Shown here: positions 1-8,709 of the stretch, in pieces | How positions within the stretch are numbered: the stretch's first letter is position 1 | Layout of the letters: the number at the start of each line of letters is the position of its first letter | Assembly (NCBI GenBank): GCA_963808135.1 | Contig: CAWEFA010000039.1 | Coordinates: 1 to 33,245, forward strand | Direction of reading: 5' to 3' | DNA length: 33,245 nt | Source of the DNA: CAWEFA01 sp963808135 | Lineage (GTDB): Bacteria > Bacteroidota > Bacteroidia > Bacteroidales > DTGW01 | Made by a program: the position numbers and the translations under genes | The notes under the pieces: generated by a model | Seen by the model: only the letters and a program-made list of their open reading frames with translations | Databases searched by the model: none | Told to the model about the DNA's origin: nothing

Positions 1-268
1 ACTAGCTGCTTGTTGACCTGGGCGGGTGCCATGATGTGCGCGTCGCATTCGGAATGGCACTCGAACCCGAGCTACCGCCGATTTGACTTGGTTAGGAGCG
101 CAACTGCCCGGCTGATAGGATTGTGAAATTGGCGTAGAAACTCGGGTCGAGGATGTGCGACACTGCCATTGCTGCGCCTCTCTTCGACGTGCCTGGCTGG
201 CGTTGCGATGGCTGACTCGCATAGAGATCTGAAGCGAGACTGATTGCTGAACTTACAAAAACCAATGC

Positions 269-290
269 CATTGTTCAGCGACGAACAATG
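269..290. other. Perfect 8-bp inverted repeat in GC-rich fragment
   Basis: CATTGTTC and GAACAATG form a perfect 8-bp stem around a 6-base loop (AGCGAC). It lies about 35 bases upstream of a short signal-peptide-like start at 324. No T-run follows, so it is more likely an operator or chance palindrome than a terminator. The rest of bases 1-323 shows nothing I can recognise. Confidence 0.35.
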
Positions 291-323
291 TCTAATGACA
301 TCACGTACAAAGGTTCGAAACAT

Positions 324-628
324 ATGAATATAAGAAAACGAGCTCTATTTGCGGCGGCGTTGGGACTAGCGGCCAGCGTCGTGCGATAGAGATGAATCGG
401 AGCCCCAAGAAGGTGGATGTGTCTGGGGTTCTGACTCTTCGCTCGCGGGTGCTGGAGAATTGCAAGAAAGATGGTTTCGCCGCCCCGGTCGCTAATGGCT
501 CAATTCGCCGGATGTCCGCGCGCAGTCGAGGCAAGGAGGCGTCCTGCCGCAACACGTCCATCAACCACGCAAACCTCGTCACAGGGGTTCGCGGTTTGTG
601 TGACCGAGCCAGGGAGCGAGGAACTTGA
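324..628 (+). pseudogene. Possible small secreted protein, frame-broken
   Basis: An ATG at 324 opens a short reading frame with an export-signal pattern: basic Arg/Lys residues, then a hydrophobic stretch (LFAAALGLAAS). It stops at 390-392. Adding one base near 385 would join it to the frame that runs to 628, giving a protein of about 100 residues. The downstream part has no motif I recognise. The call rests only on the signal-like start and the fact that the neighbouring kinase shows the same kind of one-base breaks. It could equally be a chance reading frame. Confidence 0.25.
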
Positions 629-1725
629 CCGAACCGAAATCCATTGGTGTAAACGACGTCATTGCGAATCGTTATCGCATCATTAGGGTGTTGGCAGTGG
701 CGGCATGGCGATGGTGTACGAAGCCAGACCAGTTACGGGACGTCGCTGCGCGTTGAAGATGATCCATTCGCATCTGGCGCGTCGCACTGAGTTACTGCGC
801 TCTTTCTCAAAGAAGCGAGGGTGGGTAGCGCGATTGGCCGGAACCCGCACATCGTTGAGGTGCTCGATGCCGACTATGATGCGGCGCGAGGTTCACCGTT
901 CCTGGCGATGGAGCTGTTGGAGGGCGAGACTGTTGAGCAGTGGCTGATTAGGCAAGGTCCGTTTACGTACCCACAGGCAGTTGGGCTTTTCCGGCAGTTG
1001 GCCGACGCATTCACGCAAGCCCATGAGCGAGGCGTGGTTCACCGCGACTTGAAGACATCAAACCTATTTCTTGCGAGCAGTAGTAGCGTTCCGCCGACGC
1101 TTAAGGTGATGAATTTGGGATTGCGAAAGTGCTCGGTGAGGGCGCACAACATACCGCGACTCAGATGGGCACGCCTATGTATTTGGCGCCCGAGCAGATG
1201 GGGGCGGGCTTGCGTCAGTTGGCTGAGAAAGAGGGGATTCACATTGCAACCGGCGTCTCTGTCGGTACCGACATCTGGAGCTTGGGGTTGCTTGCGTACG
1301 AGATGCTGACTGGGCTCACTGCGGCCCAATACTGGAACGCGGAAGTTTCTGCAGATCTGTTCTTGCGTGTCGCGCTACACTCCCTGCAACCGCCATCCAC
1401 ACGCGCCGGTGAGCGAGCTTGGCGACTGCCGCAAGGCTTTGATGCCTGGTTCGATCGCTGCATGCAGAAGGATGCCGGCTCACGTTGGGGCACCTTTGCC
1501 GAGGCGGTTACTGAATTGACGCGACTCTTGGAGTCCGTGCAAGCCGAACACACCACGCCAGCCAGGACCTTGATGCAAACGGTGCTTGACACTGACATAC
1601 TTGTAGCAAGTCCAGCGCAGGGGGTAACCGAAATAGCAACCAGTCCCATTGAGCCAGCTCCGGCCCGTGCCGCCTATGTCCCGTTACCCGTTCCACACCG
1701 AAGTGGGAAGACAATGTTGCTGGTC
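625..1725 (+). pseudogene. Ser/Thr protein kinase (Hanks type), three frameshifts
   Basis: A eukaryotic-type protein kinase that would phosphorylate Ser/Thr on partner proteins. Translation spread over three frames shows the kinase landmarks in order. A start region (TTG at 625) leads into a glycine loop, readable as GSGGMAMVYEA once one G is restored near 692. The VAIK-type lysine follows in CALKMI. After a second break near 812 come the hinge (AMELLEGET) and the catalytic loop HRDLKTSN. After a third break near 1110-1118 come the rest of the DFG region, the APE box (APEQ), and DIWSLG. The DFG aspartate is not readable in any frame: the sequence gives MN-LG or E-FG. All three breaks act as one-base losses beside short homopolymers. 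The end is cut by the junction with hpt. The gene is GC-rich, unlike everything downstream, and resembles myxobacterial kinases. Confidence 0.8.
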
Positions 1726-1740
1726 TGCTATGTTTTTCAA
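1715..1740. other. Composition and gene junction (probable assembly chimera)
   Basis: GC-rich kinase coding sequence ends here and AT-rich Bacteroidota sequence begins, without any intergenic space. The first readable Bacteroidota codons (AMFFKPG) match the interior of hypoxanthine phosphoribosyltransferase, so both genes are cut at the same point. No insertion-sequence ends or repeats mark the joint. The exact base cannot be fixed from sequence alone. Confidence 0.75.
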
Positions 1741-1885
1741 ACCCGGAGCTTCTGAAAAAAATATAAAAATCGATTATCTCGGAATGGCAATTGAAAACCG
1801 GTTCGTTGTGGGCTATGGTTTAGACTATAACGGTTTGGGCAGAAATTATAAGGATTTGTATAAACTAACAGAGAATGAAAATTGA
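1729..1885 (+). CDS. hpt: Hypoxanthine phosphoribosyltransferase, 3' fragment
   Basis: Only the last 51 or so codons are present, in the frame ending with TGA at 1883-1885. The residues FFKPGA, then IDYLGMAIENRFVVGYGLDY and GLGRNYKDLY, match the C-terminal strands of bacterial HPRT, where the VVGYGLDY block lies near the purine-binding site. The enzyme salvages hypoxanthine and guanine using PRPP. The 5' part, including the PRPP-binding loop, is missing because of the junction. The gene sits 63 bases before adk, an arrangement with obgE that I know from Bacteroidota genomes. Confidence 0.8.
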
Positions 1886-1948
1886 AAAATAACTTTAATT
1901 TAAAATTCAATAAAATAATTTATTAAAAATCAAAAAACTTAAATTGTT

Positions 1949-2527
1949 ATGCTAAATATTGTATTATTCGGCCCTCCAGGAGCAGGTAAAGGGACTCAAA
2001 GCGATAAGCTTATTGAAAAATATCATTTGCAGCATCTTTCAACCGGCGATATTCTAAGAGCTGAAATTGCAAATAACACCAAACTCGGTTTGGAAGCAAA
2101 AAGCTTTATGGATAATGGGGCTTTAGTGCCAGACGAAGTGGTTATAAATATGATTGCATCGAAGCTTGATGTAAGCAAAAATGCAAAAGGTTTTATTTTC
2201 GACGGATTTCCAAGAACCCCGGCGCAGGCTAATGCTCTTGATAATATGCTCGAAAATAGAGAACTTTCCATAACCTGCATGTTAGCCCTCGAAGTTGAAC
2301 ACCAGGAACTAATAAATCGCTTGTTGAACAGGGGAAAAACCTCGGGAAGAAGTGATGACCAAAGCGCTGATATAATTGAAAACCGGATTAAAGAATATAA
2401 TAATAAAACTGCGCCGGTCATTAAATTTTATGAAGCGCAGGGAAAGTTTCGTCCGGTAAAAGGTATGGGCAGCATCGACGAAATTTTCGACCGGCTATGC
2501 AAAACCATTGAAAAAATTAATTCATAA
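1949..2527 (+). CDS. adk: Adenylate kinase
   Basis: Cytoplasmic enzyme that converts ATP and AMP to two ADP. The P-loop GPPGAGKGTQ is at residues 8-17. The AMP-binding segment follows (LSTGDILRAEI), then the FDGFPRTPAQA block. The LID is the short form (RGKTSGRSDD around residues 128-137) with no zinc cysteines. At 192 residues it is the usual length for the short-LID type. The ATG directly begins the conserved MLNIVLFGPP core, so the start is secure. Upstream is hpt and downstream, after 130 bases, obgE. All are on the same strand and probably cotranscribed. Confidence 0.97.
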   Translation: MLNIVLFGPPGAGKGTQSDKLIEKYHLQHLSTGDILRAEIANNTKLGLEAKSFMDNGALVPDEVVINMIASKLDVSKNAKGFIFDGFPRTPAQANALDNMLENRELSITCMLALEVEHQELINRLLNRGKTSGRSDDQSADIIENRIKEYNNKTAPVIKFYEAQGKFRPVKGMGSIDEIFDRLCKTIEKINS

Positions 2528-2657
2528 ATTTTCATAGTCTCAAGGTAGTTTGAAGTAATTTTCAAATTATTGATTTTAACTTCTAATAACTTTAAGATTT
2601 TTGTAAATATAAAATTGCACAATTAATATTTATTCCCCATAGGAATCAGGCATCATT

Positions 2658-3644
2658 ATGAACGAAAACTTTATCGATTATATTAAAGTCTATGTCCGTT
2701 CAGGCAAGGGTGGCGCAGGAAGCAGACATTTGCGGCGTGAGAAATATATTCCTAAGGGCGGCCCTGACGGAGGAGATGGAGGGCGCGGAGGCCACGTAAT
2801 TTTAAAAGGCAATAAGCAACTTTGGACTTTATTGCATCTAAAATTCAAAAAACATATTTATGCTGAAAATGGCCATTATGGCAGCAAAAGCCAAAGAACC
2901 GGCGCCGATGGCAAAGATGTTGTTGTTGAAGTGCCTCTTGGGACAATTGCAAAAAGCGCTGATACAGATGAAATTCTTTTCGAGATTACAGAAGACGGAC
3001 AGGAGAAAACTATTGTAAAAGGCGGACGCGGCGGATTAGGTAACACCCACTTTAAATCGGCCACCATGCAAACCCCTCGTTTCGCCCAGCCAGGTGAACC
3101 CGGAATTGAAGGATGGTTTAGTTTGGAACTCAAGATACTTGCCGATGTTGGTCTTGTGGGTTTTCCAAACTCAGGCAAATCAACACTTTTATCAGTTATT
3201 TCTGCCGCCAAACCAAAAATTGCCGATTATCCGTTTACTACCCTTACACCAAACTTGGGCATGGTTAGCTTTCATGAAAATAAATCATTTGTGATGGCCG
3301 ATATACCTGGTATTATTGAAGGGGCAAGTGAAGGTCGTGGATTGGGTTTGCGTTTCCTGCGGCATATAGAACGCAATTCCATTCTTTTATTTATGATTCC
3401 TGTTGTTGTTGATGACATTCAGAAAGAATATGGAATTCTTTTAAATGAACTGAAAAATTACAGCCCCGAATTACTTGATAAAAAAAGAATACTTGCAATT
3501 ACAAAATGCGACTTAGCTGACAAACCATTAATTAACAAAATAAAAAAACAACTTCCGGATATTCCATTTGTTTTTATTTCATCAATAACCAAATCTGGAA
3601 TTGAAGAATTAAAGAATTTAATCTGGATGACATTGAATTCTTAA
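2658..3644 (+). CDS. obgE: Obg family GTPase (CgtA)
   Basis: Essential GTPase that binds the large ribosomal subunit and helps its assembly. The N-terminal Obg domain (about residues 1-158) has the glycine-rich repeats GGAGS, GGPDGGDGGRGGH and KGGRGGLGN. The G domain carries G1 GFPNSGKS, the switch segment DYPFTTLTPNLG, G3 DIPG, G4 TKCD (a variant of NKxD) and a serine-containing G5 (ISS). At 328 residues it ends just after the G domain, without the extra OCT domain of longer Obg proteins. The start ATG at 2658 leads straight into the NFIDYIKVYV block. The next gene starts within 1-13 bases of its stop. Confidence 0.96.
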   Translation: MNENFIDYIKVYVRSGKGGAGSRHLRREKYIPKGGPDGGDGGRGGHVILKGNKQLWTLLHLKFKKHIYAENGHYGSKSQRTGADGKDVVVEVPLGTIAKSADTDEILFEITEDGQEKTIVKGGRGGLGNTHFKSATMQTPRFAQPGEPGIEGWFSLELKILADVGLVGFPNSGKSTLLSVISAAKPKIADYPFTTLTPNLGMVSFHENKSFVMADIPGIIEGASEGRGLGLRFLRHIERNSILLFMIPVVVDDIQKEYGILLNELKNYSPELLDKKRILAITKCDLADKPLINKIKKQLPDIPFVFISSITKSGIEELKNLIWMTLNS

Positions 3645-3657
3645 ATTGTTTAAAGCC

Positions 3658-4239
3658 ATGCTTGAATTTTTAAAGACCATTGATACAAATTTATTCCTTT
3701 TCATTAACGGGCACAATTGCCATTTAATGGATTTGGTAATGTGGCAATTCAGCGGAAAATATTTATGGATGCCATTGTACATAGCGCTATTGGCATTTAT
3801 AATTTATAAATACCGAAAGCTTAGCTGGATAATATTGGCCGGCACAATTTTATTAATTTTTCTATCCGACCAGATATCTTCAGAAATTATTAAAAATATG
3901 GTACAACGCTTACGGCCAACTCATGAACCGTCAATATCAGCATTTGTGCATATAATAAACGGTTATCGGGGAGGTAAATTTGGTTTCGTTTCATCGCATG
4001 CAGCTAATTGTTTTGCCCTGGCGATTTACACAACTTTGTTATTTCGCAATGTTTTTTATAATTGGGGCATTTTTATCTGGGCCGGTTTGGTTTCATACAG
4101 CCGGATTTATTTAGGAGTGCACTATCCGGGTGATGTTTTATGCGGCGCATTATTAGGAATTGTCTTAGGATTATTGATTTTCAACTTTGTTGATAAATTA
4201 TTAAAAAAGAAACAAGTTATTTCTTCTCAAACGTCCTGA
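3658..4239 (+). CDS. PAP2 superfamily membrane phosphatase
   Basis: Integral membrane phosphatase of the type-2 phosphatidic acid phosphatase family, which acts on lipid phosphates such as undecaprenyl pyrophosphate or phosphatidylglycerol phosphate. The three family motifs are visible: KNMVQRLRP (KxxxxxxRP), SSHAAN (the PSGH block, with Ser for Pro and Ser for Gly) and SRIYLGVHYPGD (SRxxxxxHxxxD). About five to six hydrophobic segments surround them. I chose ATG at 3658 (193 residues); a TTG at 3646 in the same frame would add four residues. It follows obgE almost without a gap and precedes the lipoate ligase by 29 bases, so it probably shares their transcript. The substrate cannot be told from sequence. 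Confidence 0.9.
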   Translation: MLEFLKTIDTNLFLFINGHNCHLMDLVMWQFSGKYLWMPLYIALLAFIIYKYRKLSWIILAGTILLIFLSDQISSEIIKNMVQRLRPTHEPSISAFVHIINGYRGGKFGFVSSHAANCFALAIYTTLLFRNVFYNWGIFIWAGLVSYSRIYLGVHYPGDVLCGALLGIVLGLLIFNFVDKLLKKKQVISSQTS

Positions 4240-4268
4240 TGTTTTTTTTCTTCTAAACTGTTTCAAAA

Positions 4269-5216
4269 ATGTTATTAATATTAAGCGATATAACCGACCC
4301 GTTGTTCAACATTGCCGCAGAAGAATATCTTTTTAAAAACTTTCACGAAAATATTTTAATGCTTTATATTAATGAACCCTCCGTTATTATTGGGAAACAT
4401 CAGAACACGCTTGCTGAAATCAATTACAGGTTTATTAAAAAAAATAATATAAAAGTTATCCGTCGTATTTCAGGTGGCGGAGCTGTGTACCACGATAAGG
4501 GCAATCTTAATTTTTCCTTTATAGAAAATGCTTCAGATGGAAGTATGGTAAACTTTAATAAGTTTACGAAACCTGTCATTGAAGTAATTCAGCAATATGG
4601 AATACATATTCAGCTTTATAATAAGAACAGCTTATCGGCAAATGGTTTGAAAGTTTCAGGCAATGCTGAACATGTATTTAAAAACAAAGTGTTGCATCAT
4701 GGAACAATGTTGGTATCCGCTAATTTAAAAAACTTACATGGCGCTTTAAATATTGAACCCGGCAAATATATTGATAATGCAGTAAAATCTGTACAAAGCG
4801 AAGTAGCAAACATTAATCGATTTACAAACAAACCGATTGACTTAGCCGAATTGCAAATACGTTTCCTTCAATATTTCAGACAAAAAAACGTTTCAACTGA
4901 TTATCATTTTTCAAATAACGATATTAACAATATTGAAAAACTAATTGAACAGAAGTATTCAACCTGGGAATGGAATTTCGGTTATTCTCCGAATTACACA
5001 TTTTATAATAAAACAACCATTCAAAAAAAATTAACTGAAATAAAACTTAAAGTTGAAAAAAGCTTAATAATAGAAGCAGAAATAAGCGGTTTCAATAAAA
5101 CAGGAGAATCAATCACTGGAAAACGCCACGAATATAACGATGTTTGTGAAGCCCTAAAACACTCATTAAAATTGCCTTTTGACGATATTGAAGAAATAGC
5201 ATGGAAATTCTTTTAA
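4269..5216 (+). CDS. lplA: Lipoate-protein ligase A
   Basis: Attaches lipoate, through lipoyl-AMP, to lysines of the lipoyl domains of 2-oxoacid dehydrogenases or the glycine cleavage H protein. The catalytic block RRISGGGAVYHDKGNLNFSF is at about residues 64-83, followed by the segment SANGLKVSGNAEHVFKNKVL, which contains the binding lysine. A smaller C-terminal accessory domain follows from about residue 250. At 315 residues this is close to the usual length for the two-domain bacterial enzyme. The start at 4269 (MLLILSDITDPLFNIAAEE) matches the family's beginning. It is the last gene of the hpt-to-lplA run; a 182-base gap with a promoter follows. Confidence 0.94.
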   Translation: MLLILSDITDPLFNIAAEEYLFKNFHENILMLYINEPSVIIGKHQNTLAEINYRFIKKNNIKVIRRISGGGAVYHDKGNLNFSFIENASDGSMVNFNKFTKPVIEVIQQYGIHIQLYNKNSLSANGLKVSGNAEHVFKNKVLHHGTMLVSANLKNLHGALNIEPGKYIDNAVKSVQSEVANINRFTNKPIDLAELQIRFLQYFRQKNVSTDYHFSNNDINNIEKLIEQKYSTWEWNFGYSPNYTFYNKTTIQKKLTEIKLKVEKSLIIEAEISGFNKTGESITGKRHEYNDVCEALKHSLKLPFDDIEEIAWKFF

Positions 5217-5323
5217 TGTTTCATTTTAAAATATCTAATAAAAATCAAATCTATAACTTTCGTAACTTTTATTATTCTATTTAAATTGAGATATTATCTG
5301 ATAAAAAATGTTTCCTTTCTCAC

Positions 5324-5355
5324 TTGAACAAAAAAAAAAAATTTATATATCTTTG
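5324..5355 (+). promoter_or_regulatory. Bacteroidota housekeeping promoter before the ExbB/TonB operon
   Basis: A -7 box TATCTTTG (5348-5355) fits the Bacteroidota consensus TAnnTTTG exactly. A TTG at 5324-5326 stands 21 bases upstream as the -33 element, separated by an A-rich tract. The start codon at 5399 is about 44 bases downstream. This is a pattern match only. Confidence 0.55.
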
Positions 5356-5398
5356 AACGATTTTTTAAGATATTAATTACGAGATAATTATTATTGTT

Positions 5399-5626
5399 AT
5401 GATTTTTGATAAAAGATCTCTAAGTATATATCAAATTTTTGGTCTTATTATTGTAATAGCAATCCTGCTTTCAGGAATTTTATTAATTTTTTCAAAATAT
5501 TTTGAATATATACCTGAAAATTACAGGTTTATTCTGGGGTTTTTGATAATTTCTTATGGAGCGTTTCGTTTGGTTAATATATATATAAAACTTAAGGATA
5601 ATAACTATGAAAATGAAATTGATTAA
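5399..5626 (+). CDS. Small membrane protein, unknown function
   Basis: 75 residues with two predicted membrane segments (about 12-31 and 42-59) and a short charged C-terminal tail. I recognise no catalytic motif. The YGAFRLVNIYIKL end resembles short hypothetical proteins that sit beside PstS-like lipoproteins in Bacteroidota. Its last 20 bases overlap the start of the PstS-like gene, which suggests translational coupling and a shared role at the inner membrane. It is the first gene after the promoter at 5324-5355. Confidence 0.75.
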   Translation: MIFDKRSLSIYQIFGLIIVIAILLSGILLIFSKYFEYIPENYRFILGFLIISYGAFRLVNIYIKLKDNNYENEID

Positions 5627-6568
5627 GCATTTTTATCAGTTTTTCAGCTTAGTTTTTATTATAATCATGTATTCATGTAATTATAATCCCAATGCAGGCC
5701 TAAATGAAGAAACCCCAACACGGGGAAAGATAAGAATTGGTGTGGATGAATCATTCACTCTCCTTTCCGATGCTGAATTATATGCCTTCCAGTCAATTTA
5801 CGAACATGCGTTTGTAACTCCATTTTACAAGCCGGAACTCGATATTTTAAATGACTTTATAAATGATTCAGTCAGGCTTATGATTACAAGCCGCAAACTA
5901 ACTGACGATGAAATCAGTTATCTTAAAAACAAGCAGATATATCCGCGCACTACGACAATTGCTTATGATGCCCTTGCATTTATAATTAATAAAAAAAATA
6001 ACGACTCGTTGATGCGTTACAATACAATTAAAAAAATATTTGAAGGAAAAATAGAAAGCTGGGGACAAGTAAATACTTCCAATAACAATATTGGAAATAT
6101 AAAAGTTGTTTTCGACAACAATAAATCGGCCAACGTTAAATATTAAAAGAAAAATTTAAACTAAACAGTTTTCCTAAATACTGCTATACTGCAAATAAAA
6201 ATGACGAAGTAATAAATTATGTTGAGAACCATATGAATGCATTGGGTATTGTTAGTGTAAACTGGATAAGCGATAAAAATGACAGCTTAACGCGGGGCTT
6301 TCTTAAAAAAATAAAAGTAGTTGCCGTAACTTCTGAATTCGATTCCGAAGGGGATGATTTTTACAGGCCCTACCAAGCGTATATTGCAGATAAATCATAT
6401 CCGTTTATCCGCGAAGTTTATACAATTAGTCGCGAAACATTTACAGGGCTCGGTTCTGGCCTTATAGCATTTATTGCAGGAGAAAGCGGCCAGCGCATTA
6501 TCTTAAAAATGGGCATGGTGCCTGCAACTATGCCGGTTAGAATAATTCAAACGAAAAAAAATATTTAG
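5607..6568 (+). pseudogene. PstS-like periplasmic-binding lipoprotein, one frameshift
   Basis: A substrate-binding protein of the phosphate-binding (PstS, PBP-like) family, predicted to be a lipoprotein: hydrophobic leader ending IIIMYSC, with Cys at residue 24. The first frame ends at 6146 after IKVVFDNNKSANVKY. One extra T in the TT run at 6143-6145 lets it continue as LKEKF and on through 6233-6568, which carries GIVSVNWISD and the C-terminal TFTGLGSGLIAFIAGESGQR block typical of PstS relatives. Repaired length is about 320 residues, normal for the family. No PstABC permease genes are nearby, so it is probably not part of a classical phosphate ABC importer. It overlaps the small membrane gene upstream and is followed by the TPR gene. 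A true pseudogene is possible but a sequence error is more likely. Confidence 0.8.
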
Positions 6569-6663
6569 CTAATATTTTAATCAGCCAGACATTCAAAATA
6601 TTATAAAAAATAGATATAACTTTAATAAAATTAAATAAGTAACAAAAATAATTATTACGAACC

Positions 6664-8484
6664 ATGAAAATATATAGAGATCAGGTTATTTTAGCTTTAA
6701 GCACGACATTAATTTGTCTGTTTTTAAATACAAAGCTTCTTTCCCAGGATTTAAATTCTGCGCTTAATTTGTCCAAAAGCGAACGGTATGAAGATGCCGA
6801 TTCTGCTTTTAAAGAAGTTCTAAGGCAAACCCCTTCAAACAGCGATGCATATTTTTATTATGGCGAGAATATTTTAAAATCTTATATTGCTGATCCGTAT
6901 TCCAATACTCTCAATGAAATCATAAAAAACGCAAATAATATTTTTAACAAAGGCATCAGTGCAGATAGTTTAAATGCACTTAATTATATTGGGTTAGGTT
7001 CAGCAATTCTATTGGAAAAAAACGATACAACGGCTGCCGATAAATATTTTAAAAAGGCAGAACTTATGCTTCCAAAAAAGAAAAAGAAATACGACGAAAA
7101 AAATATTGTTACATTAATTAACCTTGCACTTGCCCAGTTATATGCAAAAGAACCGCGTTATCAAAAAGCTGTTGACTACCTTGAAAGCGCAAAAGAAGTT
7201 GCGCCAAAAAATACCGATGTTTATGTAGCATTGGGCGATGTTTATAATAGCAAAAATGAAGCCTCTTCAGCAGTTATAAATTACAACAAGGCAGTATATA
7301 TAAATCCGAAACTTTATATACCGCTGGTAAAGATCGGTTATCTTTATATGCATTCCCGGAACCTTGAAGAAGCAAGGAACAATTTTGAAAAGGCAAAAGC
7401 TATCGATTCAACTTATGCGCCATTGTATAAAGGTTTAGGCGAAATGTACAGCCTTGCAGCAAAAGACAATTTCTCCATTTTAAATTATAGAATATTTCTT
7501 GCCTTATCAGGAAATAATATACCCGCTAAAATTCAATATCTTATTTCACTTTTCAGGGCAAAGAGATATAACGAAGCCCAAACATTGGTTGAAGAAATTC
7601 TCAACTATGACAAATCCCGAAACTACTTGTACCGTATTGCAGCTTACTCGTGTTATGAAAAGAGGCCTCCCGATTATCCGAAATCATTGCAGTATATCGA
7701 AACATTTTTAAAAAATTCTACACCGGACAAAATTATAGCAAAAGATTATGCTTATTATGGCCGCACGCTTCTTAAACTGAAAGACACTTCATTGGTAGAT
7801 AAAGCTTTCGACAAACTAATTATGGCTTATAAAATGGATACAACCGATCAGGATTTAATTTCCGATATAGCTTTAAATGCCTATTTCAATAAAAAATACG
7901 ATCTGTCAATTAGCATGTCTAAAAAAATAATTCAATACGGCAATCCTGATAAAAACAATTATATGCTTTTAGGAAAATCGTATTACCAAATCGGCCAGTA
8001 TGATAAAGCAGATGAAACTTTTAAAAAAGTAATAAGTACCAATCCTGACGAGATGCAGCCATATATTTGGACAGCCTATGTTTATGTCGCAATGGACCCT
8101 GATACCAAAGAAGGCCTGGCTAAACCAAAATACGATACGGTAATCCAAAAAGGATTGGCCGATACGGTTAAATACGCCAAGGAACTTTACGAAGCATATT
8201 CTTATATGGGCTCATATTACCTGTTTACAAAACCCGATTATAATACATCGGAAAACTATTACCGGAAAATTATTAACCTCGATCCAAAGAATACTAACTG
8301 GCAAATTAAAGGTTATTCATCTTTAGGTGTAATTTATACAAAACGAAAAGAATATGTTACCGCACGTAACTACTATATAAAAGTAACGAAGCTCGACCCG
8401 AATAATAAGGCGGCAAAAAGCGCAATTGAAAATTTAACAAAAACTATAGACATTCTTGAAGTTAAGCGACAGCTCGGAGAATAA
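6664..8484 (+). CDS. Secreted TPR-repeat protein
   Basis: 606 residues with a signal-peptide-like N-terminus (hydrophobic segment about 8-27 ending before SQDLN). At least eight to ten tetratricopeptide repeats run over most of the rest; examples are the units around DVYVALGDVYNSKNEASSAVINYNKAV, reported here only by its core ALGDVYNSKNEASSA, and YMLLGKSYYQIGQYDKADET. TPR arrays are protein-binding scaffolds, here likely in the periplasm. No enzyme motif is visible. It stands between the PstS-like lipoprotein and ExbB, so it may be a structural partner of the energy-transduction complex, but this is inferred from position only. Confidence 0.85.
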   Translation: MKIYRDQVILALSTTLICLFLNTKLLSQDLNSALNLSKSERYEDADSAFKEVLRQTPSNSDAYFYYGENILKSYIADPYSNTLNEIIKNANNIFNKGISADSLNALNYIGLGSAILLEKNDTTAADKYFKKAELMLPKKKKKYDEKNIVTLINLALAQLYAKEPRYQKAVDYLESAKEVAPKNTDVYVALGDVYNSKNEASSAVINYNKAVYINPKLYIPLVKIGYLYMHSRNLEEARNNFEKAKAIDSTYAPLYKGLGEMYSLAAKDNFSILNYRIFLALSGNNIPAKIQYLISLFRAKRYNEAQTLVEEILNYDKSRNYLYRIAAYSCYEKRPPDYPKSLQYIETFLKNSTPDKIIAKDYAYYGRTLLKLKDTSLVDKAFDKLIMAYKMDTTDQDLISDIALNAYFNKKYDLSISMSKKIIQYGNPDKNNYMLLGKSYYQIGQYDKADETFKKVISTNPDEMQPYIWTAYVYVAMDPDTKEGLAKPKYDTVIQKGLADTVKYAKELYEAYSYMGSYYLFTKPDYNTSENYYRKIINLDPKNTNWQIKGYSSLGVIYTKRKEYVTARNYYIKVTKLDPNNKAAKSAIENLTKTIDILEVKRQLGE

Positions 8485-8578
8485 ATAAATAAATTGATAA
8501 GTTAAATTTATTTCGTAATTGTTAAAATTTAATATGAAGCAAGTATTATACAATGAATTACATCCATAAACATGACAT

Positions 8579-8586
8579 TATTTTTG
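8579..8586 (+). promoter_or_regulatory. Possible internal -7 box before exbB-like gene
   Basis: TATTTTTG matches the Bacteroidota -7 consensus TAnnTTTG in the 225-base gap between the TPR gene and the ExbB gene. I find no convincing TTTG about 20 bases upstream. In such AT-rich DNA a chance match is likely, so this is only a candidate for a second transcript start inside the operon. Confidence 0.25.
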
Positions 8587-8709
8587 GTATGAAAGTTGTA
8601 TTGAAATAAGTTTTAAAATATGTTTCATTACTTGGAAAATATAAAAGAATATGTTTTATTTGTGCACTTAAAAATTAAATGAAATTTATTAATAAAAAAA
8701 CTAAATTAT

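Noticed and set aside
301..582. Minus-strand open frame of 93 codons in the GC-rich fragment
   Set aside because: It overlaps the signal-like plus-strand frame, has no recognisable domain, and long chance frames are common in GC-rich DNA.
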